Shown: positions 1-10,203, numbered from the stretch's first letter. The stretch is 64,000 nucleotides of DNA from Sediminihaliea albiluteola (GCF_014077625.1 NZ_JACFXU010000017.1:277284-341283); one strand, 5' to 3'. Program-made: numbers and translations. The notes: generated by a model not told the origin, from the sequence alone.

Positions 1-104
1 TCTAGGCCGTTGTGCTTAGTCAGTGAGTCGGCGATTTCTCTGAGTAAATCGGCGGCTTTTTCCCGTTGCATCTGGTGCTTTTCAGTAATTTCCAGCAGGT
101 CCAT
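1..104 (-). CDS. Amphi-Trp-like domain protein, N-terminal part only
   Basis: Seen: an ATG at 104 preceded by GGAG (110-113) opens a frame that runs off the left edge after 34 codons. The visible protein begins MDLLEITEKHQMQREKAADL and continues with a charged, amphipathic helix (LLREIADSL). A short acidic start followed by an Arg/Glu-rich helix with the pattern AAxLLRExAxxL resembles the small amphi-Trp domain proteins, whose function is not established. The diagnostic tryptophan part would lie outside the window, so the family call is tentative. It is on the same strand as rpoD but separated from it by a strong terminator, so it is probably transcribed separately. Confidence 0.45.
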   Translation of the reverse strand, partial: MDLLEITEKHQMQREKAADLLREIADSLTKHNGL

Positions 105-156
105 AAGGTCTCCAGATCATTCGCTGCGATTGCTTAAGTTCGGATATGTCTACAAT

Positions 157-190
157 AAAAAAGCCGCCGCAGTGTCTTACTGGGGCGGCT
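157..190 (-). terminator. Rho-independent terminator after rpoD
   Basis: Reading the minus strand, AGCCGCC (184-190 side) pairs with GGCGGCT (162-168 side) around a loop of about 15 bases, and the stem is followed by TTTTTT. It begins about 10 bases after the rpoD stop codon. Stem, spacing and U-tract are those of a classical intrinsic terminator closing the rpsU-yqeY-dnaG-rpoD transcript. Confidence 0.88.
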
Positions 191-200
191 GCTAAACCTA

Positions 201-2006
201 TTAATCGTCGAGGAAGCTGCGCAGATAGTCTGAGCGGGTTGGGTGGCGCAGCTTTCGCAGTGCCTTGGCCTCAATCTGACGAATACGCTCGCGGGTTACG
301 TCGAATTGCTTGCCCACTTCTTCCAAGGTGTGGTCGGTATTCATATCGATGCCGAAGCGCATGCGAAGTACTTTAGCTTCGCGGGCGGTAAGGCCGGCGA
401 GGACGTCTTTAGTAGCTTCCTGAAGGCCTTGGCCGGTCGCTGCATCCACCGGTGAGTGGATGGTGTGGTCTTCGATAAAGTCACCCAAATGGGAATCTTC
501 GTCGTCGCCGATTGGGGTCTCCATGGAGATCGGCTCTTTGGCGATCTTCAGTACCTTGCGCACTTTGTCTTCTGGCATATCCATGCGCTCGCCCAGTTCT
601 TCTGGCGTCGGCTCGCGACCCATCTCCTGTAGCATCTGGCGCGAAATGCGGTTCAGCTTATTGATGGTCTCGATCATGTGCACCGGAATACGGATGGTGC
701 GGGCCTGGTCCGCGATGGAGCGGGTGATGGCCTGACGAATCCACCAAGTGGCGTAGGTAGAGAATTTATAACCACGGCGATATTCAAACTTGTCGACCGC
801 TTTCATCAAGCCGATGTTGCCTTCCTGGATCAGGTCGAGGAATTGCAGACCGCGGTTGGTGTATTTTTTGGCAATAGAAATCACTAGACGAAGGTTGGCT
901 TCGACCATTTCTTTTTTGGCGCGACGAGCACGGGCTTCGCCCATCGACATGCGACGGTTAATCTCTTTAATTTCTGCAACAGAGAGGCCGGTCTGCTCTT
1001 CTAGCTGGCTGATACGGCGCTGTAAGCGCAGGATTTCATCCTTGTGAGCGTTCAACTTAGCGGCGTAGTCTTTCTTGCCTTTAGTTTGACGGCTGAGCCA
1101 CTTAGGGTCGGACTCAGAGCCCTGGAAAGAGTTAATAAAATCTTTGCGTGGCATGCCACACTGGCGCACCGCAATACGCATGATTTCACGCTCTTGGTCG
1201 CGAACACCGGCCAGAATGTTACGTGCAGTATCAATCAGTGGATCGAATACGCGTGGCGTAAGCTTGAAGAACTTGAACAGTTCGCCCAGCTTGTCCATTT
1301 CTTTAATCGTGTCGGGGTGGTTGCGACCATTGGCGGCAATAGCTTTTTCAGTTTTGTTGAACTGACGCTTTAGAGCGGCGAAGCGCTTTTCGGCTTCGAC
1401 AGGGTCGGGACCGGTATCGGGCTCTTCGTCATCTTCGCTGGCATTGGCTCTTGCTTCAGCAACTTCGGCCGCAGTCGGCACGTGCTCAGCGGGGTCCAGG
1501 TAGCCCACCATGAGGTCGCTGAGGCGACGCTCTTCCGTGCTTACAAGGGCGTATTCTTCAAGGACTTTTTCGACAGAACCGGGGTAGTGGGCCAGTGCGG
1601 CCATGAGTTCGCGGATACCTTCTTCGATCCGCTTGGCGATGACAATCTCACCTTCACGAGTAAGCAGTTCAACGGTACCCATTTCGCGCATATACATGCG
1701 GACAGGGTCGGTGGTGCGACCAGCTTCAGTCTCCACAGCAGCCAGTGCGGCGGCGGCTTCTGCTGCAGCTATGTCATCGGCGGAGCTGTCGCCTTCAGCC
1801 ATCAGCAGCTCATCGGCATCCGGGGCAACCTCGAATACCTGTATGCCCATGTCGTTGATCATCTGAATGATGTCTTCAACCTGATCCGGATCAGAGATAT
1901 CCTCTGGTAGGTGATCATTCACCTCGGCGTAGGTGAGGTAGCCTTGCTCCTTACCTCGGGCGATGAGATCTTTTAGGCGGGACTGTTGCTGCGCGACGTC
2001 AGTCAT
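201..2006 (-). CDS. rpoD: RNA polymerase primary sigma factor RpoD (sigma-70)
   Basis: The 601-residue protein is the housekeeping sigma factor that directs RNA polymerase to -10/-35 promoters. In order it shows region 1.1 (about 1-80), an acidic non-conserved insert (around residues 170-200, rich in Glu/Asp), region 2 (about 365-440, with [17 protein letters not shown] and [15 protein letters not shown]), region 3, and region 4 (about 535-595, with [20 protein letters not shown] as the helix-turn-helix binding the -35 box). It ends in the typical [11 protein letters not shown]. Length fits the family (E. coli 613). It is the last gene of the macromolecular-synthesis operon after dnaG, but the 242-base gap before it carries its own candidate heat-shock promoter. 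Confidence 0.98.
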   Translation of the reverse strand: MTDVAQQQSRLKDLIARGKEQGYLTYAEVNDHLPEDISDPDQVEDIIQMINDMGIQVFEVAPDADELLMAEGDSSADDIAAAEAAAALAAVETEAGRTTDPVRMYMREMGTVELLTREGEIVIAKRIEEGIRELMAALAHYPGSVEKVLEEYALVSTEERRLSDLMVGYLDPAEHVPTAAEVAEARANASEDDEEPDTGPDPVEAEKRFAALKRQFNKTEKAIAANGRNHPDTIKEMDKLGELFKFFKLTPRVFDPLIDTARNILAGVRDQEREIMRIAVRQCGMPRKDFINSFQGSESDPKWLSRQTKGKKDYAAKLNAHKDEILRLQRRISQLEEQTGLSVAEIKEINRRMSMGEARARRAKKEMVEANLRLVISIAKKYTNRGLQFLDLIQEGNIGLMKAVDKFEYRRGYKFSTYATWWIRQAITRSIADQARTIRIPVHMIETINKLNRISRQMLQEMGREPTPEELGERMDMPEDKVRKVLKIAKEPISMETPIGDDEDSHLGDFIEDHTIHSPVDAATGQGLQEATKDVLAGLTAREAKVLRMRFGIDMNTDHTLEEVGKQFDVTRERIRQIEAKALRKLRHPTRSDYLRSFLDD

Positions 2007-2148
2007 CTATTAAATACCTATAACATGCAAAAAATTCAGCCGGCTATTGTAGCCGAACGACCATGGCCTAACTACCAACAAGACCGGGAATATCACTCAC
2101 ATTTAGAGTGATTTAAGCCCCTTTTCCTGTCTTTTCGGAACAGTAAAG

Positions 2149-2176
2149 ATGTGGGGGCGATTTGTGAATTTTCAAG
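2149..2176 (-). promoter_or_regulatory. Candidate sigma-32 (heat-shock) promoter for rpoD
   Basis: On the minus strand CTTGAA (2171-2176) is followed after 14 bases by CCCCACAT (2149-2156). The sigma-32 consensus is CTTGAA, 13-17 bases, CCCCATnT, so only one or two positions deviate. It lies about 140 bases upstream of the rpoD start. E. coli rpoD is known to have an internal heat-shock promoter near the dnaG-rpoD boundary, so the location also fits. The assignment is from motif match only. Confidence 0.6.
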
Positions 2177-2248
2177 CTCTCACTTTTTGTGCTGTTAAAA
2201 GCCACTGCGCGAGCTTGCTTGAACGCCAGTTATGAATCGAACATTTGC

Positions 2249-4096
2249 CTAATCACCGCGTTTACCGCGCTTGGCATTCATTTTTTGTTGTTTCTGTAGC
2301 AGCTCAATGAGTAACTGCTTATCACTGGCGCTCATGTCAGCGTAGTTGGTGCTTTTTAATTTGTCGACTTGAGCTTCCAGTGCAGTTTTCTGTGGTAACA
2401 CGGCCAGTGCCTGCATGGTGTCAAGGAGTTGCTGCTCGATACCTGCTGAGGGGATTAAGCGCTCTTGGCCTGCCAGCCGATTCAGCAGCTCGCCCTCAGG
2501 GGTGCCGTACCAATGGCCCAGCAGCATGGCGGTAGAGGACTCAGGCCTGCGCTTCAACAGAGCCAATAGTTCAGCTAGCAGCGAGATATCATCGCCTGCC
2601 AAGCCCTCTAGTGAAGTGCTATCCACTAAGCGCGCCGCCTCGGGTTTGTGTAGCAGTAGAGCCAGGGCGGCCTGGGCCAAATTACTGTGCCCGCGTGGTA
2701 CGCGTAGTGGTACTTCGCGCTGGCGCGGTGCAACTTGGCTGCTGCCAGACTGCTCCGCTGTTGGGGCCACAGGGGTTTCGATGGTCTTGGGCGCAGCAGG
2801 TGCTTCTAGTTGCATCAAGCTGCTGAGTTCAAGCCCCGTGCGCCTGGCCAATTCTTGAAACATGAGCTGCTGATACACGCCTTCCGGCATCTGCCGAATG
2901 TAGGGCAGAGCTAGCTTGCTGAGTCGTGCCCGACCGTCGAGGCTATTGCTATCCAATCCCTCTGACAGCGTTTCGAACAGAAAGTTTTCCAGGGCCTTGG
3001 CCTGCTGTAGCATCAGCTCAAAGCCATCGCGACCACCTGCGCGCACCGCGTCATCGGGATCTTCGCCTTCAGGCAAAAATAGAAAGCGCGCTTGTCGCCC
3101 GTCTTCTAGTGCTGGTAGAGCGGCCTCAAGGGCGCGAAAGGCTGCTTTGCGACCAGCTTGGTCGCCGTCAAAACAAAACACCACTTCAGGACACAGCCGG
3201 AAGATGCGCTCTAAGTGAGTCTTGCTGGTAGCGGTGCCAAGGGTTGCTGTGGCGTAGCTGATGTCGTGCTGTGCCAGGGCAATGACATCCATATAGCCTT
3301 CCACTACGAGTATTCGCTCTAGTTTGCGGTTGGCCTTGCGCGCTTGATACAAACCGTAGAGTTCGCGACCCTTGTGGAAAATAGCTGTCTCTGGCGAGTT
3401 CAGGTACTTAGGTTTATCGTCACCTAATACGCGGCCGCCAAATGCAATGACGCGCCCGCGCTGATCTCGGATAGGGAAGACAATGCGGTCGCGAAAGCGG
3501 TCGTATATTTTGCCGGACTCGTTTTGCACTAGCATGCCGGCGTCTAGCAGCAGCTTGCGCTGGGTCTCGTTGCTTCCAAACTGCTGTAGCAAGTTGTCCC
3601 AACCTGGTGCGGCAAAGCCCAAGTCAAATTGCTTGGCAATCTGACCGGTGAGGCCGCGTTGCTTGAGGTAGTCCACTGCGCGCGCTGCGCTGGGATGCTG
3701 GCGCAGCTGCGTCTGGTAATAGCGTGCTACCTGCTCCATTAAGTCGTAGAGCGCTTTGTGGTTTTGCTCCACTGCGGCTGGGCCACCACGGCTTTGCTCG
3801 CGTGGCACCTCAAGTCCTTGAGTTTGTGCCAAAGACTCTACGGCCTGGGGGAAATCAAGGTTTTCGTAATCCATTACGAAACCTAGGGCATTGCCGCCAG
3901 CGCCGCAGCCAAAGCAATAATAGAATTGCTTGTCGGGGTTGACGCTAAAAGAAGGGGTTTTTTCTTCGTGAAAGGGGCAGCGTGCACTGTAGTTCTTGCC
4001 GCTGCGTTTGAGTTTCACGCGGCGATCAATAACCTCAACAATGTCCAGCCGTTCTAGCAGGTCATCGATAAAAGATTGAGGTATCCGTCCAGCCAT
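2249..4096 (-). CDS. dnaG: DNA primase DnaG
   Basis: This 615-residue protein synthesises RNA primers at the replication fork. The N-terminal CHC2 zinc-binding domain is visible as C40, H43, C61 and C64 (CPFHEEKTPSF ... YYCFGCGAGG). The catalytic core follows, with a TOPRIM fold marked by VVEGYMDVIAL and FCFDGDQAGRKAA (about 250-320). The C-terminal part, after a Pro/Ala/Thr-rich linker (about 430-460), is the helical domain that contacts the DnaB helicase. Length is normal. It is the middle gene of the rpsU-yqeY-dnaG-rpoD group. Confidence 0.97.
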   Translation of the reverse strand: MAGRIPQSFIDDLLERLDIVEVIDRRVKLKRSGKNYSARCPFHEEKTPSFSVNPDKQFYYCFGCGAGGNALGFVMDYENLDFPQAVESLAQTQGLEVPREQSRGGPAAVEQNHKALYDLMEQVARYYQTQLRQHPSAARAVDYLKQRGLTGQIAKQFDLGFAAPGWDNLLQQFGSNETQRKLLLDAGMLVQNESGKIYDRFRDRIVFPIRDQRGRVIAFGGRVLGDDKPKYLNSPETAIFHKGRELYGLYQARKANRKLERILVVEGYMDVIALAQHDISYATATLGTATSKTHLERIFRLCPEVVFCFDGDQAGRKAAFRALEAALPALEDGRQARFLFLPEGEDPDDAVRAGGRDGFELMLQQAKALENFLFETLSEGLDSNSLDGRARLSKLALPYIRQMPEGVYQQLMFQELARRTGLELSSLMQLEAPAAPKTIETPVAPTAEQSGSSQVAPRQREVPLRVPRGHSNLAQAALALLLHKPEAARLVDSTSLEGLAGDDISLLAELLALLKRRPESSTAMLLGHWYGTPEGELLNRLAGQERLIPSAGIEQQLLDTMQALAVLPQKTALEAQVDKLKSTNYADMSASDKQLLIELLQKQQKMNAKRGKRGD

Positions 4097-4178
4097 TTGC
4101 AGTTGGGAGTCTTTGTTGTAGAGGTTGGCGAGCTATTGAACCACGCCGAGGGAGCTTAGCACTAACTAGCGGTAGGGC

Positions 4179-4634
4179 TTAAGCTAAGAGGCGTGCTTTG
4201 ACGATTTTACTTACCGCGCCGATATCGGCTCGGCCTTGTAGTTTTGGCTTGAGTTGCCCCATCACCGTGCCCATGGCCTGCATGCCGGATTCGCCGCAGT
4301 CGGCAATGGTGGCATCTACCAGGGCAGTAATCTCCGTCTCGCTCAGCTGTTGCGGCAAGAATTCCTGCAAAACGGCGATTTCTTGTTCTTCTTGCTCGGC
4401 TAACTCAATTCGGCCGGCATCGCGATACTGGGTGGCAGAATCGCGGCGCTGCTTGGTCATCTTATCTAGCACAGCCAGAGCTCGCGCATCATCAACAGCA
4501 ATGCGCTCATCGACTTCGATACGTTTGAACTCGGCCTGAATCAGCCGAATAGTGCTTAATCGCTCTTTGTCGCGAGCCTTCATGGCTGCCTTCATGGCAG
4601 CCTTGATGGTCTCGGTAAGGGGCGCGTCACTCAT
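4179..4634 (-). CDS. yqeY: GatB/YqeY domain protein
   Basis: A 151-residue protein of the YqeY family, related to the C-terminal tRNA-binding part of the amidotransferase subunit GatB. It begins with an alpha-helical segment (IKAAMKAAMKARDKERL, STIRLIQAEFKR) and ends with the domain typical of the family (LQEFLPQQLSETEI, MGTVMGQLKPKLQGRADIG). Its biochemical role is not firmly known, although binding of tRNA-like structures is assumed. It sits between rpsU and dnaG, the usual place for this gene in many gammaproteobacteria. Confidence 0.93.
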   Translation of the reverse strand: MSDAPLTETIKAAMKAAMKARDKERLSTIRLIQAEFKRIEVDERIAVDDARALAVLDKMTKQRRDSATQYRDAGRIELAEQEEQEIAVLQEFLPQQLSETEITALVDATIADCGESGMQAMGTVMGQLKPKLQGRADIGAVSKIVKARLLA

Positions 4635-4684
4635 TACTAGGTGTGCAGATAACTAAAGCAGTTGCGTGTGTAGTCTGCTACTGA

Positions 4685-4900
4685 CTAGTAGAGACGTACG
4701 CGCTTACGGTTTTCCCGTGACAGCTTCTTCAGGTGGCGCTTGACAGCTGCAGCAGCAGCGCGCTTGCGCACAGTGGTGGGCTTTTCGTAGTGCTCGCGCT
4801 TGCGTACTTCGGCCAGGATGCCAGCTTTTTCACAAGAGCGCTTGAAACGACGCAGAGCGACGTCAAAAGGTTCGTTTTCTTTGACCTTAATCTGAGGCAT
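4685..4900 (-). CDS. rpsU: 30S ribosomal protein S21
   Basis: This 71-residue, strongly basic protein matches S21 along its length ([20 protein letters not shown], then a Lys/Arg-rich tail ending RKRVRLY). S21 joins the 30S subunit late and helps mRNA start-site recognition. It is the first gene of the macromolecular-synthesis operon. A well-formed promoter lies 74-102 bases upstream of the start. Confidence 0.98.
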   Translation of the reverse strand: MPQIKVKENEPFDVALRRFKRSCEKAGILAEVRKREHYEKPTTVRKRAAAAAVKRHLKKLSRENRKRVRLY

Positions 4901-4973
4901 TAAATCGGTACCTGTATTCGTTTGTTGGGGGCTTATCTGTCAAATTGAACAGATGTTGCCTGAAAGGGCGCGG

Positions 4974-5002
4974 ATTCTACACCCTCTGCCACCATTTTGC
5001 AA
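4974..5002 (-). promoter_or_regulatory. Sigma-70 promoter of the rpsU operon
   Basis: On the minus strand TTGCAA (4997-5002) and TAGAAT (4974-4979) are separated by exactly 17 bases. Each hexamer keeps most of the TTGACA/TATAAT consensus. The expected transcription start, near 4967, leaves a leader of about 65 bases before rpsU. The divergent tsaD gene starts 91 bases on the other side. Confidence 0.7.
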
Positions 5003-5092
5003 AGCCTAGTAAGAGTGTAAAGTGCTAAGTGAACTAGCCTGGGGCGGGGGCAGGCAGTATCATGCGCCCCCTCAAACCAAACGGAAACACCT

Positions 5093-6142
5093 ATGCTGAT
5101 TCTGGGATTGGAAACCTCCTGCGATGAAACTGGTGTGGCGTTGTATGACACCACCCGGGGCCTGCTAGCGCACAGCCTGTTCAGTCAGGTGGATATTCAC
5201 GTGGAATATGGCGGAGTGGTGCCAGAACTGGCCTCACGTGACCATGTGCGCAAAGCGCTTCCTTTAATAGAGGAGGTGCTTGCTGCAGCCGAGTGCAGTC
5301 CAGAGGACATTGACGGCGTGGCCTATACCGCCGGCCCCGGTCTGATCGGGGCATTAATGGTAGGGGCAACCCTAGCGCGAGCCTTGGCTTGGGGCTGGGG
5401 CGTGCCCTCCTTGGGCGTGCATCATATGGAAGGACACCTTTTGGCTCCAATGCTAGAGCCCGAGCGCCCTGAGTTTCCCTTTGTGGCCTTGTTGGTATCT
5501 GGTGGTCACACTCAGCTGGTTCGGGTTGATGGTATCGGTCAATACCGCCTACTGGGGGAGTCTTTAGACGATGCCGCCGGTGAGGCCTTTGATAAAGCGG
5601 CCAAAATGCTCGATTTGCCCTATCCTGGTGGCCCGCATATTGCCCGCCTGGCCGAGCAGGGCAATCCAGATCGCTTTAATTTCCCGCGGCCCATGGTCAA
5701 TCGCCCAGGCCTAGACTTTAGTTTTAGTGGTCTTAAGACCTACACCCTAAATACGGTCAATGACTGCCGTGAAGCTAGTGGCCTGACTGAGCAGGATAAA
5801 TGTGACATTGCTCGTGCCTTTGAGGAGGCAGTGGTCGGCACTTTAGTGATTAAGTGTCGCCGTGCGCTGCAGCAGGAGCAGTTAAGCACCTTAGTCATGG
5901 CAGGCGGGGTCAGCGCCAACCGTAACTTGCGGGCTAGCCTTGGCAAGGCCTTGGCGAAAGAAGGTGCGCGAGTGTTTTATCCCGCGCCGGAGTTCTGCAC
6001 TGATAATGGCGCAATGATCGCCTACGCCGGAGCGCAACGTTTATTGGCCGGTCAGGTAGATGGCGAGAACACCGCGGTAAGAGCGCGCTGGCCGATGACA
6101 GAGTTGCCACCCTTAAATGAGCAGCAAGGGGCCGGTGCATGA
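5093..6142 (+). CDS. tsaD: tRNA threonylcarbamoyladenosine synthase subunit TsaD
   Basis: TsaD transfers the threonylcarbamoyl group from its AMP ester to A37 of tRNAs that read ANN codons, acting with TsaB and TsaE. The 349-residue protein has the ASKHA-fold start [16 protein letters not shown], the metal-binding HHMEGH motif (H111 and H115), the nucleotide-binding segment [10 protein letters not shown], and the C-terminal [11 protein letters not shown] and [13 protein letters not shown]. It is divergent from rpsU, as in many gammaproteobacteria, and its last codon overlaps folB by four bases (ATGA). Confidence 0.97.
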   Translation: MLILGLETSCDETGVALYDTTRGLLAHSLFSQVDIHVEYGGVVPELASRDHVRKALPLIEEVLAAAECSPEDIDGVAYTAGPGLIGALMVGATLARALAWGWGVPSLGVHHMEGHLLAPMLEPERPEFPFVALLVSGGHTQLVRVDGIGQYRLLGESLDDAAGEAFDKAAKMLDLPYPGGPHIARLAEQGNPDRFNFPRPMVNRPGLDFSFSGLKTYTLNTVNDCREASGLTEQDKCDIARAFEEAVVGTLVIKCRRALQQEQLSTLVMAGGVSANRNLRASLGKALAKEGARVFYPAPEFCTDNGAMIAYAGAQRLLAGQVDGENTAVRARWPMTELPPLNEQQGAGA

Positions 6143-6498
6143 GCGATATTGTCTTTATTCGCGAGCTGCGTGCCGACACAATTATCGGTGTATACGACTG
6201 GGAACGCAGCGTGCGTCAGACCGTGGTGCTAGATTTGGAGCTGGCATGGGATAACCGGCCTGCTGCAGCTGCCGACGACCTCCAGTACGCGCTGGATTAT
6301 GCCGCGCTGTCGGCCCGGATATTAGCCTTTATAGAGGGCAGTGCGTTTCAGTTGATTGAAACCATGGCCGAGCAAGTAGCCGAGATAGTGATGACAGAGT
6401 TTTCCGTGCCTTGGTTGCAACTGCGTCTGTGTAAGCCGGGTGCAGTGCAGCAAGCCCGCGATGTCGGAGTATTGATCGAGCGGGGGGAGCGCCCCTAA
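6139..6498 (+). CDS. folB: Dihydroneopterin aldolase FolB
   Basis: A 119-residue protein that cleaves 7,8-dihydroneopterin to 6-hydroxymethyl-dihydropterin and glycolaldehyde in folate synthesis. It begins with the family signature [17 protein letters not shown] and contains the ExxA helix ([15 protein letters not shown]) and the conserved [13 protein letters not shown] near the end. Start and stop overlap both neighbours (ATGA with tsaD, TAATG with folK), so the three genes are probably translationally coupled. Confidence 0.96.
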   Translation: MSDIVFIRELRADTIIGVYDWERSVRQTVVLDLELAWDNRPAAAADDLQYALDYAALSARILAFIEGSAFQLIETMAEQVAEIVMTEFSVPWLQLRLCKPGAVQQARDVGVLIERGERP

Positions 6499-7013
6499 TG
6501 GCAAGGGTTTACCTTGGTCTTGGCAGCAATATCGAGCGGGAGCATTACTTGGCGGCGGGTTTAGACGCGCTCACTGCAGAATATGGTGAGCTAGCTTTGT
6601 CGTCGGTTTATAACAGTGCCGCAATCGGCTTTGACGGGCAGCCCTTTCTCAATATGGTAGTGGGCTTCGAAGCAGCCTTAGAAGTGGCAGAGTTGGCTCG
6701 AGGTTTGCGCCGTATTGAAGTGGCGCACGGGCGTCCGCCCAACGCGGCGCGCTTTAGTGCTCGCCAATTGGATATTGATATCCTGACCTATGGCGACCTA
6801 GTGGCCCAGGTCAATTCAGTTGTTTTGCCGCGCCCAGAAATTTTGCATAACGCCTTTGTGTTGCGGCCACTGGCAGAGTTGGCACCAGAGGCCCGCCATC
6901 CCCAGACGGGTAATACCTATGCCGCTCACTGGCAGGCCTATGATCAATCATCCCAAGCTGTCACGCGGGTAGACTTTAGCTGGCATGGCCAGCAGATCTC
7001 AAAAGCAGAGTGA
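6498..7013 (+). CDS. folK: 2-amino-4-hydroxy-6-hydroxymethyldihydropteridine pyrophosphokinase FolK
   Basis: FolK pyrophosphorylates the product of FolB, using ATP, to make the substrate of dihydropteroate synthase. The 171-residue protein shows the start VYLGLGSNIERE, the conserved segment GRPPNAARFSARQLDIDIL, which holds the metal-binding aspartates, and the pattern LPRPEILHNAFVLRPLAELA. Length and motifs are normal. It starts on the last base of the folB stop codon. Confidence 0.96.
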   Translation: MARVYLGLGSNIEREHYLAAGLDALTAEYGELALSSVYNSAAIGFDGQPFLNMVVGFEAALEVAELARGLRRIEVAHGRPPNAARFSARQLDIDILTYGDLVAQVNSVVLPRPEILHNAFVLRPLAELAPEARHPQTGNTYAAHWQAYDQSSQAVTRVDFSWHGQQISKAE

Positions 7014-7051
7014 GTCCAGTCTAGGACACCTACTCAAGCCTGTTTGCGCTA

Positions 7052-7801
7052 TTACTGCGAACCCGGCTGTGCCAGCCCCAAGCCACCATCCACAGCTAGA
7101 ATTTGACCGGTGATAAAGGGTGCCTCTTCGGCAAAAAATGCCACAGTGCGAGCAATATCCTCAGGCTCGCCTCTGCGCAAGAGTGGCGTACTGCTAAGGA
7201 TCTTTTCTCGCATACTGGCATCGTAGCTGTCAGCGTCTTCAGGCCACAAAATCGCGCCAGGTGAAATGCCATTAACCCGTATTTTGGGGCCTAGCTCTAG
7301 AGCGAGGCTGCGGGTCAGTGAGGAGAGACCCGCTTTAGCTGCGCAGTAAGCATTGTAGTGCTGTAGTGGGCGTTCACTGTGAATATCAATCAAGTTCACA
7401 ATACTGCCAGAGCCGGCGCGCAAGGCTGGCAGTAGTGCCTGAATTAGAAAATAGGGCCCCTTAAGATTAGAGCTGAGCATGGCATCAAATAGAGCTTCGC
7501 TGCAGTCCTCAATTGGGCTGGCTTCAAAGCCGGAGGCATTATTCACCAGTAGCTCGAGCTCTGGGTGTCGCGCTAAAAATTTCTGCCCCAGCTCAGTGAT
7601 GGATTGCATATTGGCGAGGTCTGCCTGCCAGAGCTGGCAAGACTCAGGACGCTGGGCATTGAGCTCTGCAGCTAAGCCTTCGGCGGCTTGTGCGGAGTGA
7701 CGGTAATGCAGGGCGATATCAAAACCCCGCTGATGCAGGTGGCGGCAGATAGCGGCGCCGATACGCTGTGCGCCGCCGGTGACTAGGGCTAATTTAGACA
7801 T
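7052..7801 (-). CDS. SDR oxidoreductase, pteridine-reductase (FolM-like) type
   Basis: A 249-residue short-chain dehydrogenase. It has the NADP-binding TGGAQRIG motif (the TGxxxRxG variant typical of pteridine reductases rather than the common TGxxxGxG), the NNAS motif and the YxxxK pair in [11 protein letters not shown]; the usual catalytic Ser region reads NLIDIHSE, with Asp at the place where many SDRs have Ser. Both traits are seen in PTR1/FolM proteins, which reduce dihydrofolate and dihydro-pterins. Location next to folB-folK supports a pterin substrate, by inference. Its start overlaps the end of cca by 8 bases, so it is cotranscribed with cca. Confidence 0.85.
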   Translation of the reverse strand: MSKLALVTGGAQRIGAAICRHLHQRGFDIALHYRHSAQAAEGLAAELNAQRPESCQLWQADLANMQSITELGQKFLARHPELELLVNNASGFEASPIEDCSEALFDAMLSSNLKGPYFLIQALLPALRAGSGSIVNLIDIHSERPLQHYNAYCAAKAGLSSLTRSLALELGPKIRVNGISPGAILWPEDADSYDASMREKILSSTPLLRRGEPEDIARTVAFFAEEAPFITGQILAVDGGLGLAQPGSQ

Positions 7802-9014
7802 TGCGTAGAGCGTCCAGCAGGCGGGTTTGTTCGGCGGTGATGGCTTCGCCTAGGGCTTTGCCACTGATGCCTTGGTCCTTGAATGATTCGGCGCTCACCG
7901 ATTGCGCCACGGTGAGTGCGTGGCGCAAATAATCTGCTTGCGGGTAGGGCTCGTGTTCCAGTCCCAGCCTGCCCCTAGCATCTGCTTCGCAGGCGAGTAA
8001 AAACCACTCAAATTCTTGTGGCTGACGCAGGGCACCAGTGGCGCGAAACAATTTTAGTAGGGTTTTACCACGCAGCTCCCGAGCGCGATGACAGAGTAAA
8101 TGAAATTCACAGACCTTGAGGGCAAGGTCCCGGTGGCGATTAGGTACTTTGAGGCGCTTACAGACGGCTTTTACTAAGGCTAAGCCACGGCTCTCGTGAG
8201 CAATGTGGCGAGGCCATTCTGCTTTAGGGGTGATGCCTTTGCCCAGGTCGTGTAATAGGGCGGCAAAGCGAACTTCGCTCTGCTTCGATAAGAGCGCAGC
8301 TTGTTGTAATACCATCAAGGTGTGAATGCCGGTGTCGACCTCTGGGTGATGCTTGGCATTCTGAGGTACCCCAAATAAGGCTTCCACCTCAGGTAGTAGT
8401 GCAGCTAAAGCGTCACAATCACGCAGCACCTCGATGAATACTTCCGGGCTCTGTTCTCCCAGCGCTTTATTCATTTCTACCCAAATACGCTCTGGCGCTA
8501 AGTGAGCCAGCTCGCTCTCTGCCACAATACGTTTCATTAGCGCTAGCGTTTCTTCGGCTACGCTAAAGCCTAAGTGAGCGTAACGCGCGGCAAAGCGGGC
8601 CACTCGCAAGACGCGTAAGGGATCTTCTACAAAGGCATCTGAGACATGGCGCAATAGTTTCGCTTCAATATCGCGCGCCCCACCGTAGGGGTCGATTAAC
8701 TCACCATCGAGCGTCTGGGCCATGGCATTAATCGTGAGGTCGCGGCGCTGCAGATCTTCCTCGAGGGTCACATCTGGGTCGTAGTGCAGTTCAAAACCCG
8801 TATAACCATGGCCTTGTTTGCGCTCGGTGCGAGCGAGGGCGTACTCCTCTTTAGTTCGGGGGTGGAGGAAGACCGGAAAATCTTTGCCCACCTGCTGGTA
8901 GCCCTGCTCCAGCAGTTCCTGCGGTCGAGCGCCCACGACTACCCAGTCGCGCTCGACAAAGGGGTAGTTAAGCAGTGTGTCGCGTACCGCGCCACCGACC
9001 AGATAGATTTGCAT
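7794..9014 (-). CDS. cca: Multifunctional CCA tRNA nucleotidyltransferase
   Basis: The enzyme adds or repairs the CCA end of tRNAs without a template. The 406-residue protein shows the nucleotidyltransferase core ([20 protein letters not shown]), the [10 protein letters not shown] segment, and a C-terminal HD domain (about 220-330, LLHDLGKG and a later HESRG), which in E. coli gives 2',3'-cyclic phosphodiesterase and phosphatase activities. Length is as in E. coli (412). It is the first gene of a two-gene unit with the SDR gene and is divergent from galE. Confidence 0.97.
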   Translation of the reverse strand: MQIYLVGGAVRDTLLNYPFVERDWVVVGARPQELLEQGYQQVGKDFPVFLHPRTKEEYALARTERKQGHGYTGFELHYDPDVTLEEDLQRRDLTINAMAQTLDGELIDPYGGARDIEAKLLRHVSDAFVEDPLRVLRVARFAARYAHLGFSVAEETLALMKRIVAESELAHLAPERIWVEMNKALGEQSPEVFIEVLRDCDALAALLPEVEALFGVPQNAKHHPEVDTGIHTLMVLQQAALLSKQSEVRFAALLHDLGKGITPKAEWPRHIAHESRGLALVKAVCKRLKVPNRHRDLALKVCEFHLLCHRARELRGKTLLKLFRATGALRQPQEFEWFLLACEADARGRLGLEHEPYPQADYLRHALTVAQSVSAESFKDQGISGKALGEAITAEQTRLLDALRNV

Positions 9015-9170
9015 GACTTAAAGCCTCGATAAATACCGCTTGGCACTGTAGAGCCCTTTGGCGCTCAGCTCAAGCAGGTGTCGTTCATGCCATGATTTTG
9101 GACATAATTTGCACCCTAGGCGCTCCCTAGGCAAACTAGCCACCCTTCAATACGGCCCAGTAAAACTCCT

Positions 9171-10190
9171 ATGTCTAAGACTATTTTAGTGACCGGCGGT
9201 GCCGGTTTTATTGGCTCTCATACCTGTGTGGCCCTGATCGAAGCGGGTTACCAGCCATTGGTGCTGGATAACTTCAGCAATAGCAATAAAGAGGTTTTTA
9301 ATCGCCTAGAGTCGATCACAGGGCAGCGCATCAATTACCTAGAAGGCGACATTTGTGAGCGCCAGACCCTCGATGCGCTGTTTGCTGAGCACGCAATAGC
9401 AGCAGTGATCCACTTTGCTGGCCTGAAGGCGGTGGGTGAGTCGGTTGAGCAGCCTTTAAAGTATTATCGTAATAATGTCAGCGGTACTATCACTCTGCTT
9501 GAGGCGATGGCAGATGCTGGAGTAGAGAGCTTAGTCTTTTCATCATCGGCGACAGTCTACGGCGATCCTGCTAGTAATCCTATTCGCGAAGACTTTCCCC
9601 GCTCGGCCACTAACCCCTATGGCCAAAGCAAACTGACCATCGAGCACATACTGGCTGATTTGCACATTGCTAAGCCAGCTATGCGTATTGCCAGCTTGCG
9701 TTACTTTAATCCGGTGGGCGCCCACCCCTCTGGTTTGATTGGTGAAGATCCGCAGGGTATTCCCAACAATTTAGTGCCTTATATCGCGCAAGTGGCGGTG
9801 GGGCGACGCGAGACCTTAAGCGTCTTTGGTGGCGATTACCCCACCGCAGATGGCACCGGCGTGCGGGATTACATTCACGTGATGGATCTCGCGGAAGGGC
9901 ACGTGGCAGCGCTGCGCTACTTAGAAAAAAATCAGGGTTTAATCAATGTGAACTTGGGTACCGGCCAGGGCGTCAGTGTGCTGGAAATGGTGGCAGCTTT
10001 TGAGCGCGCCAGTGCTCAGCCGGTGGCCTATAAAATCGTGGAGCGACGGCCGGGTGATGTCGCCCAGTGCTACGCCGATGCCAGTTTAGCTGCCGAGGCG
10101 CTGCAGTGGCAGGCACACCGTGACTTAGATGACATGTGCAGAGATGCCTGGCGCTGGCAGTCTGCAAACCCTCAGGGCTACCGCGAGTAA
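9171..10190 (+). CDS. galE: UDP-glucose 4-epimerase GalE
   Basis: Interconverts UDP-glucose and UDP-galactose. The 339-residue SDR protein has the NAD-binding VTGGAGFIGSHTC, the catalytic SSSATVYGDP and YGQSKLTIE, and the substrate-binding RYFNPVGAHPSG, all typical of GalE. It may supply UDP-galactose for the surface polysaccharide island, which begins 2.2 kb downstream, but it lies outside the AT-rich island and has ordinary composition. It ends 13 bases before the convergent apaH gene. Confidence 0.96.
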   Translation: MSKTILVTGGAGFIGSHTCVALIEAGYQPLVLDNFSNSNKEVFNRLESITGQRINYLEGDICERQTLDALFAEHAIAAVIHFAGLKAVGESVEQPLKYYRNNVSGTITLLEAMADAGVESLVFSSSATVYGDPASNPIREDFPRSATNPYGQSKLTIEHILADLHIAKPAMRIASLRYFNPVGAHPSGLIGEDPQGIPNNLVPYIAQVAVGRRETLSVFGGDYPTADGTGVRDYIHVMDLAEGHVAALRYLEKNQGLINVNLGTGQGVSVLEMVAAFERASAQPVAYKIVERRPGDVAQCYADASLAAEALQWQAHRDLDDMCRDAWRWQSANPQGYRE

Positions 10191-10203
10191 CTAATACTAA
10201 ATC

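Noticed and set aside
2041-2055. CGGCTA-TTG-TAGCCG hairpin in the rpoD leader as a riboswitch
   Set aside because: A single 6-bp hairpin; no conserved riboswitch or thermometer pattern around it.
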